NCBI GenBank assembly: GCA_964563335.1
Contig: CAZLWL010000003.1
Span: 1-64,000 of the forward strand
DNA: 64,000 bases
Reading direction: 5' to 3'
From: QNBT01 sp964563335
GTDB taxonomy: Bacteria; Planctomycetota; Phycisphaerae; Sedimentisphaerales; Anaerohalosphaeraceae
Below the pieces are notes generated by a model. The model saw nothing but the letters and a program-made list of their open reading frames with translations. It did no database searches and was not told where the DNA came from. Below are positions 17,100 to 25,544 of this stretch, piece after piece (the first letter of the stretch is position 1; each line of letters starts with the position of its first letter). A program made the translations under genes and the position numbers.

Positions 17100-18968
17100 T
17101 TAAGGGAGGATTTCACCGCCGCTGACCTGGCAGCAGTATTCGCTCTGGTTATAGACGGCCTGAATCTCGGCCTCGGTCAATGCACGGTGGTAGATGCGCA
17201 CATCATCGAGCAGGCCATCAAAAAAGAATTGACCTCCAGTTGGACTCAGTTGGCGGCCGATTTGAATAGCAATAGAGACAGTCGATGAAGTCATATTGTC
17301 TTCACTTACTGCGTCCGTCTCGACGCCGTCCACATATATTCTGATGTCAGAGCCATCATAAGTAACTGCGGCGTTGTACCACTGGCCAGAGTTTAACGTC
17401 GAACCGCTTTCTATAATATTAGAGCTGCCATCGTGCCAATTTACAGCGACCTTGTCATTATTGATTCCGAAGGCTAACCTGCGAGTGCCGCCACTTTGAC
17501 GCTGGGTAAAAAACCGCTGGGCTACATTGTCATCACCAATCGAACCGGCGTCATCAGATTGAAACCACGTACAGAATGTGAAGTATTCTATCGATTCACA
17601 GGCAATTGTGGTATCGACGTAATCATCGTTCCCGTCGAAATCAAGAGCACCGTCGATTTGCCCACCCGCTTCCCAGGCGGCACCGGAAACGCTCGCGTCA
17701 ATACCGTTACCGCTCGAGTCGTAGGCTGTAGAGCCACTGGTCTCATCGAACTTCCAGTGGCCCACGACACCTGCCCGAGTTCCTGCCAGGTCGGCGATTT
17801 CGCAAGGGTCTAACACCCTGCTGTAGAGTCGAACATCATCTATCCGGCCGTCAAGAAACCTCGTCAAGCCCGTACTCTCTAGATCCCAGGCGCCAATAGC
17901 GCTGGCGCCGAAGGCAACGGCTGAGCGGGCACTATCATTGAGTTGGTTATCCAACCGGCCATCAAGGTAAATCTTTCCTTCGGAAGAAGTAGTGTAAGTT
18001 ATCGCCAGATGGTACCACCTGTCCGTAAATATCACTGTATTGGTCTCGAAATAAAACTCCGAGCTGTCCTCAGTGCCAAATAAGGCAAGCTCAATGGCAT
18101 AATCTGTACCCGAATTTTCCAATAAACTTATGTCGATGCCATAGCTGGACCACGAGTCCGTATACATTATCGAATCGACCCATGAGGCACTGAAAACCTT
18201 CAGGTAGCAGGCAAAGGTAAATTCATCATACTCACCTTCGATATTCTCGACGTCAACATAATCATTCCAGCCGTCAAAATTGAGAGCTGTTTTAGCCGCA
18301 CCTCCCATCCAGGGGCAATCATTGCCACTTATCCAGGTTGCGCCGTCTACGGTCGCATCGTATCCGGAGGGACTGCTGTCAGCCGCTACCGAGCCGGAGC
18401 CTTCATCAAATTTCCAGTGCGCAATCAGACCTGTATTTGCTGGATTGGTCCTAAGATATGCCTGGGTGGTGAAAGTTTGCTCCTGGCCCGGACCTGCGTT
18501 TGTCACGGTAATCTGGACATTTACAGAGCGGATGTCGCCGACAGTTGTTATCGGTGTATCCAAATCCTGGTCATCGTAGCAGGTAAACTGCAGCCGGCTG
18601 ACGGGGCCGGCCAAATCGGAAAGAGTTCCAACGGGACCGAATTCGACGATGTTATCAGCACCAATCTCATATCGGTAGGTGATTGCGTCATTACCCACAA
18701 ATTCTATGTAGCCGGTTGTGTCGCACGGATCGCTTACAGCGGTTATCTGAGCGGCCTTTGCAAGATCGCGGCTGAGGCGATCTATCAGGATTCTGCCGTT
18801 TTGGAGCGCCTCGGCAGTGGCCTGTTTCGAGGCCCAACTGTTTTGGATGTTCTTAAACTGCGGCAACATAACTGCAAACATGACCGCGATTATCGCAAGA
18901 GAGATTATCATCTCCAACATCGTCAATCCTTTGCATAGCCGTGTTTTATTTGTTAGTGTTGTTTTCAT
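17100..18968 (-). CDS. Large minor pilin (PilW/GspJ-like) fused to two LamG domains
   Basis: 622 residues. Prepilin leader ends KG, with LTMLEMIISLAII after the cut (Glu at +5), so prepilin peptidase should process it. Residues 30-185 are a GspJ/PilW-like pilin body. Two concanavalin A-like/LamG-3 domains follow, about 185-400 and 405-610, each starting 'GxxxHWKFDEgSGS', with 'FDGxxDYVD' and ending 'FxDGxxDDVRxYxRxL'. Such domains bind glycans or proteins at cell surfaces. The first 110 codons are almost the same DNA as in the next gene (18596-18880 repeats 20232-20516 exactly), whereas the head domain is entirely different. Likely a pilus-tip subunit with carbohydrate-binding heads (inference). 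Confidence 0.88.
   Translation of the reverse strand: MKTTLTNKTRLCKGLTMLEMIISLAIIAVMFAVMLPQFKNIQNSWASKQATAEALQNGRILIDRLSRDLAKAAQITAVSDPCDTTGYIEFVGNDAITYRYEIGADNIVEFGPVGTLSDLAGPVSRLQFTCYDDQDLDTPITTVGDIRSVNVQITVTNAGPGQEQTFTTQAYLRTNPANTGLIAHWKFDEGSGSVAADSSPSGYDATVDGATWISGNDCPWMGGAAKTALNFDGWNDYVDVENIEGEYDEFTFACYLKVFSASWVDSIMYTDSWSSYGIDISLLENSGTDYAIELALFGTEDSSEFYFETNTVIFTDRWYHLAITYTTSSEGKIYLDGRLDNQLNDSARSAVAFGASAIGAWDLESTGLTRFLDGRIDDVRLYSRVLDPCEIADLAGTRAGVVGHWKFDETSGSTAYDSSGNGIDASVSGAAWEAGGQIDGALDFDGNDDYVDTTIACESIEYFTFCTWFQSDDAGSIGDDNVAQRFFTQRQSGGTRRLAFGINNDKVAVNWHDGSSNIIESGSTLNSGQWYNAAVTYDGSDIRIYVDGVETDAVSEDNMTSSTVSIAIQIGRQLSPTGGQFFFDGLLDDVRIYHRALTEAEIQAVYNQSEYCCQVSGGEILP
18596..18880. repeat. 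285-bp perfect direct repeat, copy 1
   Basis: Base-for-base identical to 20232-20516. It covers the N-terminal pilin part of the LamG-type minor pilin gene. Flanking sequence diverges abruptly on both sides. Confidence 0.9.
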
Positions 18969-18987
18969 GCGTCCGGTTGAAACTCAC

Positions 18988-20601
18988 TTATGGTCTTAGT
19001 TCGCCGCCAACATTCAATATCATGACCCAGCCATCGTTGGTCCGGTCTTCATAAGCGCAAAGATGATTTTTATCGTCTATCTGCACCAGGTCCGGTTGCA
19101 GTGCCTTAACAGAAGTCAACATTGCCGTGGATTCCTGGCTGATATCCCATACGTCCGTATCCACCACCAAAACAGTAACCCAGAGATACACAAAAGGACC
19201 CACATATGAACACAGATACCGTGAGCCGCCTGCCATCTGGACCAATGCCGGACTGGAACCATCCGCCGAGTCGAACTCAAACGGCGTTCCTTTGGAAATG
19301 ATCCAACTTCCCATATTTACGGTTAGCACAACGGCCCAGCCGTCGTCGTCTTGGCCGGTATAGGCACAAAGGTAATGCGTATCATTAATCTTGCATAGAG
19401 CAGGAGTTAGCCCATTGATTGTATCAAACTCGAAAGGGGTTTCTTTTGAAATCGACCAATCACCTGTATCTACAGTCAGCACAACAGCCCAGCCGTCATT
19501 TAATGCGCCCTGATAAGCACACAGATAATGAGAATCGTTAATCTTTGACAAAGCCGGAGCTTCGCCATTAACGGCATCAAACTCAAAAGGTGTGCCCATG
19601 GAAACAGTCCACGTCATCGGGTTCACATTCAGGACAACCGCCCAACCGTTGGACCCGGGACCGGTATAAGCACAAAGATAGTGCTCCGCGTCTATTTTTT
19701 CAATGGCAGGCGTAAAACCTAAAGTACTATCAAACTCAAGAGCAGTACCGCAGGAGATTGTCCAATTGAACGGCTCAATCTCCAGGACCACGGCCCAGCC
19801 ATCGTTGCCGGGGCCTGTATAAGCACACAAATAATGAGTTGTGTCGATTCTGGCCAGTGCCGCGTATTTCCCCCCTACGGTATCGTACTCAAAAGGAACT
19901 TCCGTCGATACTGTAGAAGAAGCAGTATCCACGGTCAAGACTGTTGCCCAGCCGTCATCTCCGGGCCCCGTATAAGCACAGAGGTAGTGTGTAGCATCTA
20001 TTGTTGCCAAAGCCGGTGTATTTCCGGTTGTGATGCCAAAACTTGACGAAATTCCCTGCGTAATTCCTTGCGAAGCAACATTCGTGCGGAGGTATGCTGA
20101 GGCAGTGAAAGTCTGGTCCTGGCCGTGGCCGGTGTTGGTCAGGGTAGTTTGGACTTTTACGCACCGAATGTCGCCGACAGTTGTTATGGGAGTGTCTAAA
20201 TCCTGCGCATCGAAACAGGTAAACTGCAGTTGGCTGACGGGGCCGGCCAAATCGGAAAGAGTTCCAACGGGACCGAATTCGACGATGTTATCAGCACCAA
20301 TCTCATATCGGTAGGTGATTGCGTCATTACCCACAAATTCTATGTAGCCGGTTGTGTCGCACGGATCGCTTACAGCGGTTATCTGAGCGGCCTTTGCAAG
20401 ATCGCGGCTGAGGCGATCTATCAGGATTCTGCCGTTTTGGAGCGCCTCGGCAGTGGCCTGTTTCGAGGCCCAACTGTTTTGGATGTTCTTAAACTGCGGC
20501 AACATAACTGCAAACAGAACAGCGATTATCGCAAGAGAGATAATCATCTCCATCATCGTCAGTCCCTTGAGCGCTATATTCTTGCAGTTTTTCACCGTCA
20601 T
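18988..20601 (-). CDS. Large minor pilin fused to a seven-repeat beta-propeller
   Basis: About 537 residues from ATG at 20601; a TTG overlapping the upstream stop (TTGA, 20616) is the alternative start. Prepilin leader ends KG, then LTMMEMIISLAII with Glu at +5. The pilin body (to about residue 185) matches that of the neighbour gene. The rest consists of seven repeats of about 50 residues, each with a core such as HYLCAYTGPGDDGWAVVL and an 'fEfDxxxGxxPALxKID' link. Seven repeats of this length fit a seven-bladed propeller; each of the clear blades keeps one Cys. It is secreted through the pilus machine. Ligand unknown; PilY1 offers a precedent for a propeller acting at a pilus tip. Confidence 0.85.
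   Translation of the reverse strand: MTVKNCKNIALKGLTMMEMIISLAIIAVLFAVMLPQFKNIQNSWASKQATAEALQNGRILIDRLSRDLAKAAQITAVSDPCDTTGYIEFVGNDAITYRYEIGADNIVEFGPVGTLSDLAGPVSQLQFTCFDAQDLDTPITTVGDIRCVKVQTTLTNTGHGQDQTFTASAYLRTNVASQGITQGISSSFGITTGNTPALATIDATHYLCAYTGPGDDGWATVLTVDTASSTVSTEVPFEYDTVGGKYAALARIDTTHYLCAYTGPGNDGWAVVLEIEPFNWTISCGTALEFDSTLGFTPAIEKIDAEHYLCAYTGPGSNGWAVVLNVNPMTWTVSMGTPFEFDAVNGEAPALSKINDSHYLCAYQGALNDGWAVVLTVDTGDWSISKETPFEFDTINGLTPALCKINDTHYLCAYTGQDDDGWAVVLTVNMGSWIISKGTPFEFDSADGSSPALVQMAGGSRYLCSYVGPFVYLWVTVLVVDTDVWDISQESTAMLTSVKALQPDLVQIDDKNHLCAYEDRTNDGWVMILNVGGELRP
20232..20516. repeat. 285-bp perfect direct repeat, copy 2
   Basis: Identical to 18596-18880 and encodes the pilin N-terminal part of the propeller-type minor pilin. 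The perfect identity, including silent positions, points to recent gene conversion or duplication. Confidence 0.9.
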
Positions 20602-20612
20602 ATCCTGCTTAC

Positions 20613-22241
20613 TCAAGGCCGTAGTAAGAGGTCTGCCCGGAGTACGACGGCCCAGCCGTCATTAGCGGGTCCGTCATAGACACAAAGAAAATGGGTCTGG
20701 TCTATCTTTGCCAGGGCCGGTCTTTCTCCGTGAACGGGGTCAAATTCAAAGGGGTCGCCTCCATTAACGGTCCAATCGCCGAGATTAACGTTCAAAACTA
20801 CGGACCAGCCGTCATCTGCAAAAGCATCTGTGTGGCCGGTATAAACACAAAGATAATCATACGTGCTTATCTGCGCCAGGTCATGGCCCACCGTGTAACC
20901 TGCGGGGTCATACTCGAGCTTGGGTCCTTTTGAAATCGCCCAGGTGCCGTTGTCCACCCCCAGGATGACCGCGTAGCCATCATCACCGGGGCCGCTATAG
21001 GCACAGAGGTAATGGCCGGCATCAATCTTTGCCAGGGCCGGAGTTATTCCCTGCACCGAATCAAATTCAAAAGTTGATTCTTCTGTAATGGTCCAGTCGG
21101 ACGTTTTGACCTTTAAAACCGATGCCCAGCCGTCGTTGTCGGGACCGGTGTAAGTACAGAGATAGTGGGTCGAGTTTATTTTTTCCACATCCGGATACAG
21201 GCCCATGGTAGTGTCATATTCTAAGTCCACATTTTTGGTAATGCTCCAGTCGCTCGGGTTTATGTTAAGAACCACGGCCCAACCGTCGTTACTGGCGCCG
21301 GCATAGACGCAAAGGCAGTGCGTCGAATCGATTGTGGTCAGCGCCGGATACATCCCGTGATTAATCTTGTACACAAATGACGGTCCCCTCGATACGGTCC
21401 AGTCAAAGGGGTCAACTATCAGGACACGCGCTGTTCCCTTATTGGCCGGTCCGTCGTAAGCACAAAGGTAGCGGGTTGCATCAATCTTTTCCAGGACCGG
21501 CGTCTTGCCGCAGAGCTCATCGAACTCAATAGCGGGCCCCTTGGTCAGCGTCCATTCGTCCAGGTCCACGGTCAGGACAAGTGCCCAGCCATGGTCGTTG
21601 TAGCCGGTATATGCACAGAGAAAGTGGGTTGAATCAATCTGCGCGATAGCGGGTGTGTGTCCCTCCAATGGGTCATACTCAAACGGAACTGCTTTGGCGA
21701 TTCGCTCGAGCGTGTTCGAACGAAGATATGCCTCGGTCATGAAGGTCTTATCCTGACCAAACTGGGCTGTATTTGTCAGGGTCGCTTCCACTTTTACCAG
21801 GCGGATATAATCAGCATCCGTCGTGGGCGTGTCAAAATTATTCAGGGTATAACAGGTAAACTGTAGTTTGCTTGCGGGGCCGGCCAGGTCGAAAAGCCCT
21901 GTCGCCACATCGCCGTATTTAATATACTCGTTTGCACCAAGCTCGCATCGGATGGTGTTGCCCGCATTGTCTTTGAACTCTATGTAGCCGGTTGTGTCGG
22001 CCGGGTCGCTCACAGCGGTTACTTTAGCCGCCTGGGCGAGGTGACGGTTCAGGAAATCCATCACGACTCTGGCGTTCTGGACCGCTTCGGCGGCGCCCTG
22101 TTTCGAAGCCCAACTGTTCTGGACGTTCTTGAACTGCGGCAAAATGGCTGCGAAAATTATCAGGATTATGGTCAGGGATATGACCATCTCAAGAAGGCTG
22201 AGACCCCGGTTGGCGGCATTGCTGATTTTCTTATTATTCAT
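20613..22241 (-). CDS. Large minor pilin fused to a seven-repeat beta-propeller, second paralog
   Basis: 542 residues from ATG at 22241 (AGGGA upstream); the frame's extension to 22340 lacks pilin features. Leader ends NRG, then LSLLEMVISLTII with Glu at +5. The pilin body has the motifs seen in the two downstream genes ('FKNVQNSWASKQGAAEAVQN', 'PADTTGYIEFKDN') but diverges at DNA level. Seven repeats follow, e.g. HFLCVYDGPANDGWAVVL. One blade carries a four-residue insertion (GHTDAFADDGW) and another a weak version (NKGTARVL). The stop codon abuts the start region of the next propeller gene. First of the three large-headed pilins, so likely the older copy of a triplication. Confidence 0.87.
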   Translation of the reverse strand: MNNKKISNAANRGLSLLEMVISLTIILIIFAAILPQFKNVQNSWASKQGAAEAVQNARVVMDFLNRHLAQAAKVTAVSDPADTTGYIEFKDNAGNTIRCELGANEYIKYGDVATGLFDLAGPASKLQFTCYTLNNFDTPTTDADYIRLVKVEATLTNTAQFGQDKTFMTEAYLRSNTLERIAKAVPFEYDPLEGHTPAIAQIDSTHFLCAYTGYNDHGWALVLTVDLDEWTLTKGPAIEFDELCGKTPVLEKIDATRYLCAYDGPANKGTARVLIVDPFDWTVSRGPSFVYKINHGMYPALTTIDSTHCLCVYAGASNDGWAVVLNINPSDWSITKNVDLEYDTTMGLYPDVEKINSTHYLCTYTGPDNDGWASVLKVKTSDWTITEESTFEFDSVQGITPALAKIDAGHYLCAYSGPGDDGYAVILGVDNGTWAISKGPKLEYDPAGYTVGHDLAQISTYDYLCVYTGHTDAFADDGWSVVLNVNLGDWTVNGGDPFEFDPVHGERPALAKIDQTHFLCVYDGPANDGWAVVLRADLLLRP

Positions 22242-22468
22242 GACTTTGGTCCCTAAAAAAGTGCGCACAGCATCATTACAATCACCCTTAGGTATCGACA
22301 TAATAGAACGTACAGTTAGGCAAGTTTCAGGTTGTTTCACCTGAGAAACAGGAGTTCGGCAACCGCAGGAAACTTAAGGTTTGAGGTGATTTCTCGACCG
22401 TCCTTATCGGGCAATTAAGAGTTGGTATGATGAAGAAATATCAAGAGTCGTGGAGAAGTCCTATAAGT

Positions 22469-22984
22469 TTACCACCTTCTGGCGACGTAAGTAACCAGCT
22501 CAATCTCGACTTCACCAGCTCCGAGAACACCCTCGCCGCTGTGGTCATAACCGACCTTAACGGTTATCTCTTTCATGTTGGCACTTTGGGCAACATCCAA
22601 CACGGTGCACAGGTACGCCCCGTCAAGAGATACATTATTCTCGTTGAACGGCGGGCTTACCCAGTTGTAGATTGAACGAGCCTTTACATCATCAAGTTTC
22701 GTTTGTGCAAGGGTAAGACAGCGTGATCTTCGTTCTATGATTACGGAGCCAAGATGGGCCTGTGTGAGTGCCCGCAAAATCGGAACCATTGCCAGAATCA
22801 ACAATGACGACGCGACAATAACCTCGGTAAAAGTGAAGCCCGCTGGTGCGTGGTGCGTGGCGCGTGGGGCGTGGGGCGGGTGGCAATGACCAGAGAAACC
22901 CCGACTGGTGGTCGGGACTAAATAGAAACTGTTACGCTTTAGGCTTCTTGTGAACATTCTGGTTAACTCTCGACCTCTTCGCAT
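22469..22984 (-). CDS. PilV/GspI-like minor pilin
   Basis: About 171 residues with an unusually long leader before the cleavage motif PAG and FTFTEVIVASSLLILAM (Glu at +5). I use ATG at 22984, which has AGG nine bases upstream and overlaps the preceding gene by 22 bp; ATG at 22957 is also possible. Part of the leader (PHAPRATHHAP) is encoded by a 7-base tandem repeat (22845-22879), which has evidently expanded inside the coding region. The remainder, 'LAQTKLDDVKARSIYNWVSP', is typical of PilV/GspI. A 227-bp spacer separates it from the downstream propeller pilins. Confidence 0.75.
   Translation of the reverse strand: MRRGRELTRMFTRSLKRNSFYLVPTTSRGFSGHCHPPHAPRATHHAPAGFTFTEVIVASSLLILAMVPILRALTQAHLGSVIIERRSRCLTLAQTKLDDVKARSIYNWVSPPFNENNVSLDGAYLCTVLDVAQSANMKEITVKVGYDHSGEGVLGAGEVEIELVTYVARRW
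22845..22879. repeat. Heptanucleotide tandem repeat within a pilin leader
   Basis: Five 7-base units: GGTGCGT twice, GGCGCGT, GGGGCGT, GGGGCGG. One of several short tandem repeats in this window, here inside a coding region. Confidence 0.8.
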
Positions 22985-23427
22985 TTTACCATACCTGTTG
23001 CTGCAATGATGGTGATGGTGTATGTTTTGCCCTCCGCGGAGATGGTAACACTGGTATCGCTGCCGGTGAGCAGGTCCCCGAACGGCCCGAATTTGAAGGT
23101 TGCTCCGCCGGTGCAGCTTATGCCGGGTGTGATTGTATGAGAAGAGACCACATCGCTGGTATCAAGGTTCTTTATCTCATAGCTGCTGTAAGGGCCGCCG
23201 CCCAACATATACATTCCAAAGCCGGCGGTATTGACTGCGCCGTTGGAAACAGCGAGAGTGCGTGTGTGACGCAGGTCGGTGGTGATTCTCCTGGCAAGGG
23301 TATCGGCCTTTTTCTTCGTGATAGCCGAGAAATTGATCCTTGGTATGGCAACGGCCGCGAAGGCCGCCAGGAACAGCAGGACAATTATCAACTCAACGAC
23401 AGTGTAGGCCTTTGCTCGCTTTTCCAT
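22963..23427 (-). CDS. GspH/FimT-like minor pilin
   Basis: 154 residues from ATG at 23427 (GGGGAT upstream). The short leader MEKRAKA is followed by YTVVELIIVLLFLAAFAAVA with Glu at +5. The residue before the cut is Ala rather than Gly, which prepilin peptidases tolerate less well. 'RRITTDLRHTRTLAVSNGA' is the GspH/FimT helix, and the C-terminal part is a small beta domain ('FKFGPFGDLLTG', 'SAEGKTYTITI'). GspH-like subunits belong to the minor pilin set that primes assembly. It lies between the GspG-like and PilV-like genes. Confidence 0.8.
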   Translation of the reverse strand: MEKRAKAYTVVELIIVLLFLAAFAAVAIPRINFSAITKKKADTLARRITTDLRHTRTLAVSNGAVNTAGFGMYMLGGGPYSSYEIKNLDTSDVVSSHTITPGISCTGGATFKFGPFGDLLTGSDTSVTISAEGKTYTITIIAATGMVKCEEVES

Positions 23428-23536
23428 GGCCCAATCCCCACAGAACAACAAGGATGGTCACAGATTCGGCCTGCCGACCATCCTTGTATCAAACCCTACA
23501 GTAAATCAGATCAAGTTTACCGGCAAGGTGCGTTTC

Positions 23537-23872
23537 TTAGTGGCTGCAACTGACCCGCTTGGTTCCTGCGTCCATGGTGTAGGTTCCGGTCAGTGGGCAA
23601 GTCGGTGCACCATCAGGGAAGTAGTCCGTGTCGCCGGTCACTAAGGTCTGCATGGCAGCGTCGTCGGCGGGGTAGGCACCGCCGTTGTCCGCAGCGTACA
23701 TCTCGATAGCGGAATTGACCACGCTGATGTTTGTGTCGCAGGCGTTCTGCTTGGCGTTTTGTGCGCTCTGTGTTATTCTGGGGATAGCAATAGCACTCAA
23801 GGCCGCCAGAATCAGCACGACAATCAGCAATTCGATTAATGTAACACCTCTGCTTTGTTTTACTTTAGTCAT
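23537..23872 (-). CDS. Major pseudopilin, GspG-like
   Basis: 111 residues with AGAGGG upstream. Leader ends SRG, then VTLIELLIVVLILAALSAIA with Glu at +5. The short body 'NAKQNACDTNISVVNSAIEMYAADNG' and 'AYPADDAAMQTL' followed by a Pro/Gly-rich end with two Cys (CPLTGTY and CSH) matches small GspG/PilA-like subunits. This end is shared with the paralog at 23999-24355, and the Cys pair could form a disulfide-closed loop. Probably the main filament subunit together with or instead of its neighbour. Its 126-bp upstream spacer would allow separate expression. Confidence 0.85.
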   Translation of the reverse strand: MTKVKQSRGVTLIELLIVVLILAALSAIAIPRITQSAQNAKQNACDTNISVVNSAIEMYAADNGGAYPADDAAMQTLVTGDTDYFPDGAPTCPLTGTYTMDAGTKRVSCSH

Positions 23873-23998
23873 CTTGGTACCCTCTGCATTTATACAAAAA
23901 TTTCCATTTCCAAGGCAGTTATCGACAAAAGCCCATTGGTACTTTGAAAGTTTTTCTTTTTTTTCCGTGGCAAATTCCCCTCAGCTTTATCTCGATGA

Positions 23999-24355
23999 TC
24001 ACCGGGCGAATTTGTGGCTGCAAGTTGCTTTGCACTCGGCGTCCATGATGTAAGTGCCGCCCAAAGGGCACTGCGGCGCACCATCGGGGAAATAAGCCGT
24101 CCTGGTCCGGCCGGTACCGATTATATCCTCTAATGTCGCAGGATACGCGCCATAATCGGCGTTATGCATCTCAATGGCTGAATTGATAGCGTCAATATTC
24201 GCCTCACAATCCGCTCGTTTTGCTTTCTGAGCGGTGTGCGCCATCTGTGGGAACAAAACGACCGATAACACTGCCAACATCAACGCAATCAGCAGTAACT
24301 CCATCAAAGAAAGACCTTTTATTTCTGTCTTCTTAAACATTTTTTTATTTAACAT
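23999..24355 (-). CDS. Pseudopilin, GspG-like paralog
   Basis: 118 residues. Leader ends KG, then LSLMELLLIALMLAVLSVVL with Glu at +5. Body 'KRADCEANIDAINSAIEMHN' and 'YPATLEDI' with the same end pattern as the gene at 23537-23872 ('YFPDGAPQCPLGGTY', CSH). Its start overlaps the end of the platform protein gene by 11 bp, so it is translationally coupled to it. Two similar small pilins in a row suggest either mixed filaments or a major/minor division. Which is the major subunit cannot be told from the sequence. Confidence 0.83.
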   Translation of the reverse strand: MLNKKMFKKTEIKGLSLMELLLIALMLAVLSVVLFPQMAHTAQKAKRADCEANIDAINSAIEMHNADYGAYPATLEDIIGTGRTRTAYFPDGAPQCPLGGTYIMDAECKATCSHKFAR

Positions 24356-25544
24356 GACCCATATAGTCGAACATTGGCAGGTACACGCCTAAGAGGATAG
24401 ACCCGACAATCGCCCCCATAATCACGCTCAGAGCGGGCTCGATTTTGATGAGTAGAGACTTGACGACTCTGTCAATATGGCTGTCGAGAAAATCCACACC
24501 CTTTGTAAGCATTTCGGGAAGGATCCCGGCCTCTTCACCTGCCGCCGCCATCTGTATGATTATCGGCGGAAAGATAGGATACCGGCTCATAGGCCCGGCA
24601 AGTGTACTGCCGGCCATTATCTCTTTTTGAATGGTTTCGGCGATTTTTCTCATTTCATTATTGTTTGCGACCTGCCTGGCGACACCTAAAGCTTCCACCA
24701 CAGAAACGCCGGCCGATGACATCATGGCGAAAGTCCGCACAAAACGGCTGACAACCACCATCCTGTTCAGCCTGCCGAAAATGGGCATATTGAGCTTGAA
24801 AAAGTCGATTCTTGCTTTAATGACCGGATTTCTGTAGAGTTTTCGGCCCATATAAACTATCAGAAAAATAGCAAGTAAAGTAATCCACCAAAACTCTCTG
24901 ACACAGCGACTAATGGTTATGAGCAGCAAAGTAGGTCCCGGAAGCGCAATGTGAAGTTGATCATACAACTTCTGGAATACGGGTATTACAAAAATAACCA
25001 GTATTGTGACAATGAACATACACATCAAGCCGACCACCACGGGATATGCGAAGGCAGCCTTGACTTTCCTTTTCAATTCGTCCTGTTTTTCGAGATAAGT
25101 GGCAGCCATTTGGAGTGTTTCTCCGAGTTTACCACCTGCTTCGCCGGCCTCAACCATGCCAAGAAAGAAGTCCGAAAATACCGACCTGTATTTCTCAAAA
25201 GCGTCTTTCAAACTCGAACCTGTTTCGATATGCTGTTTGACATCTGATATTATCAACTTCAGAGCATGGTTTTCAGTTTGTTCTTCGAATGTTTCCAGGC
25301 ACCTGACAATAGAAAGTCCTGCACTGTACATTCCGGCGAACTCGTAGGCAAAGGCTACGATCTCGGTCTGTTTTATTTTACCGATTCGGCTCTGAACGGC
25401 TTTCTTTTCACGTCGCGCTTTGACAAGAGTGTAGCCCATCTTGCTCAATTCGGTCCGCAGGGCGCTTGTGCTGTCGATATCGGTGTAAGCGCCGGAAAAC
25501 TCGTTGCCGTTTGAGTCTTTGGCTATGTAGTTGAAAACAGCCAT
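24345..25544 (-). CDS. Inner-membrane platform protein (GspF/PilC)
   Basis: 399 residues, the typical length. Begins MAVFNYIAKDSNGNEFSG, the GspF N-terminal motif. The duplicated T2SSF domains are visible at about 65-190 ('EFAGMYSAGLSIVRCLETF') and 270-395 ('FVRTFAMMSSAGVSVVEALG'), each followed by hydrophobic membrane segments. It anchors the assembly ATPase and moves pilins into the filament. Its start codon overlaps the ATPase stop codon (TAATG), and its end overlaps the downstream pilin by 11 bp. Confidence 0.95.
   Translation of the reverse strand: MAVFNYIAKDSNGNEFSGAYTDIDSTSALRTELSKMGYTLVKARREKKAVQSRIGKIKQTEIVAFAYEFAGMYSAGLSIVRCLETFEEQTENHALKLIISDVKQHIETGSSLKDAFEKYRSVFSDFFLGMVEAGEAGGKLGETLQMAATYLEKQDELKRKVKAAFAYPVVVGLMCMFIVTILVIFVIPVFQKLYDQLHIALPGPTLLLITISRCVREFWWITLLAIFLIVYMGRKLYRNPVIKARIDFFKLNMPIFGRLNRMVVVSRFVRTFAMMSSAGVSVVEALGVARQVANNNEMRKIAETIQKEIMAGSTLAGPMSRYPIFPPIIIQMAAAGEEAGILPEMLTKGVDFLDSHIDRVVKSLLIKIEPALSVIMGAIVGSILLGVYLPMFDYMGHVK

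Noticed and set aside
18417..18938. Long plus-strand frame opposite the LamG-type pilin, with a near copy opposite the propeller pilin (20230-20679)
   Set aside because: They are the antisense of the duplicated pilin coding region; the protein-like signal is on the minus strand.
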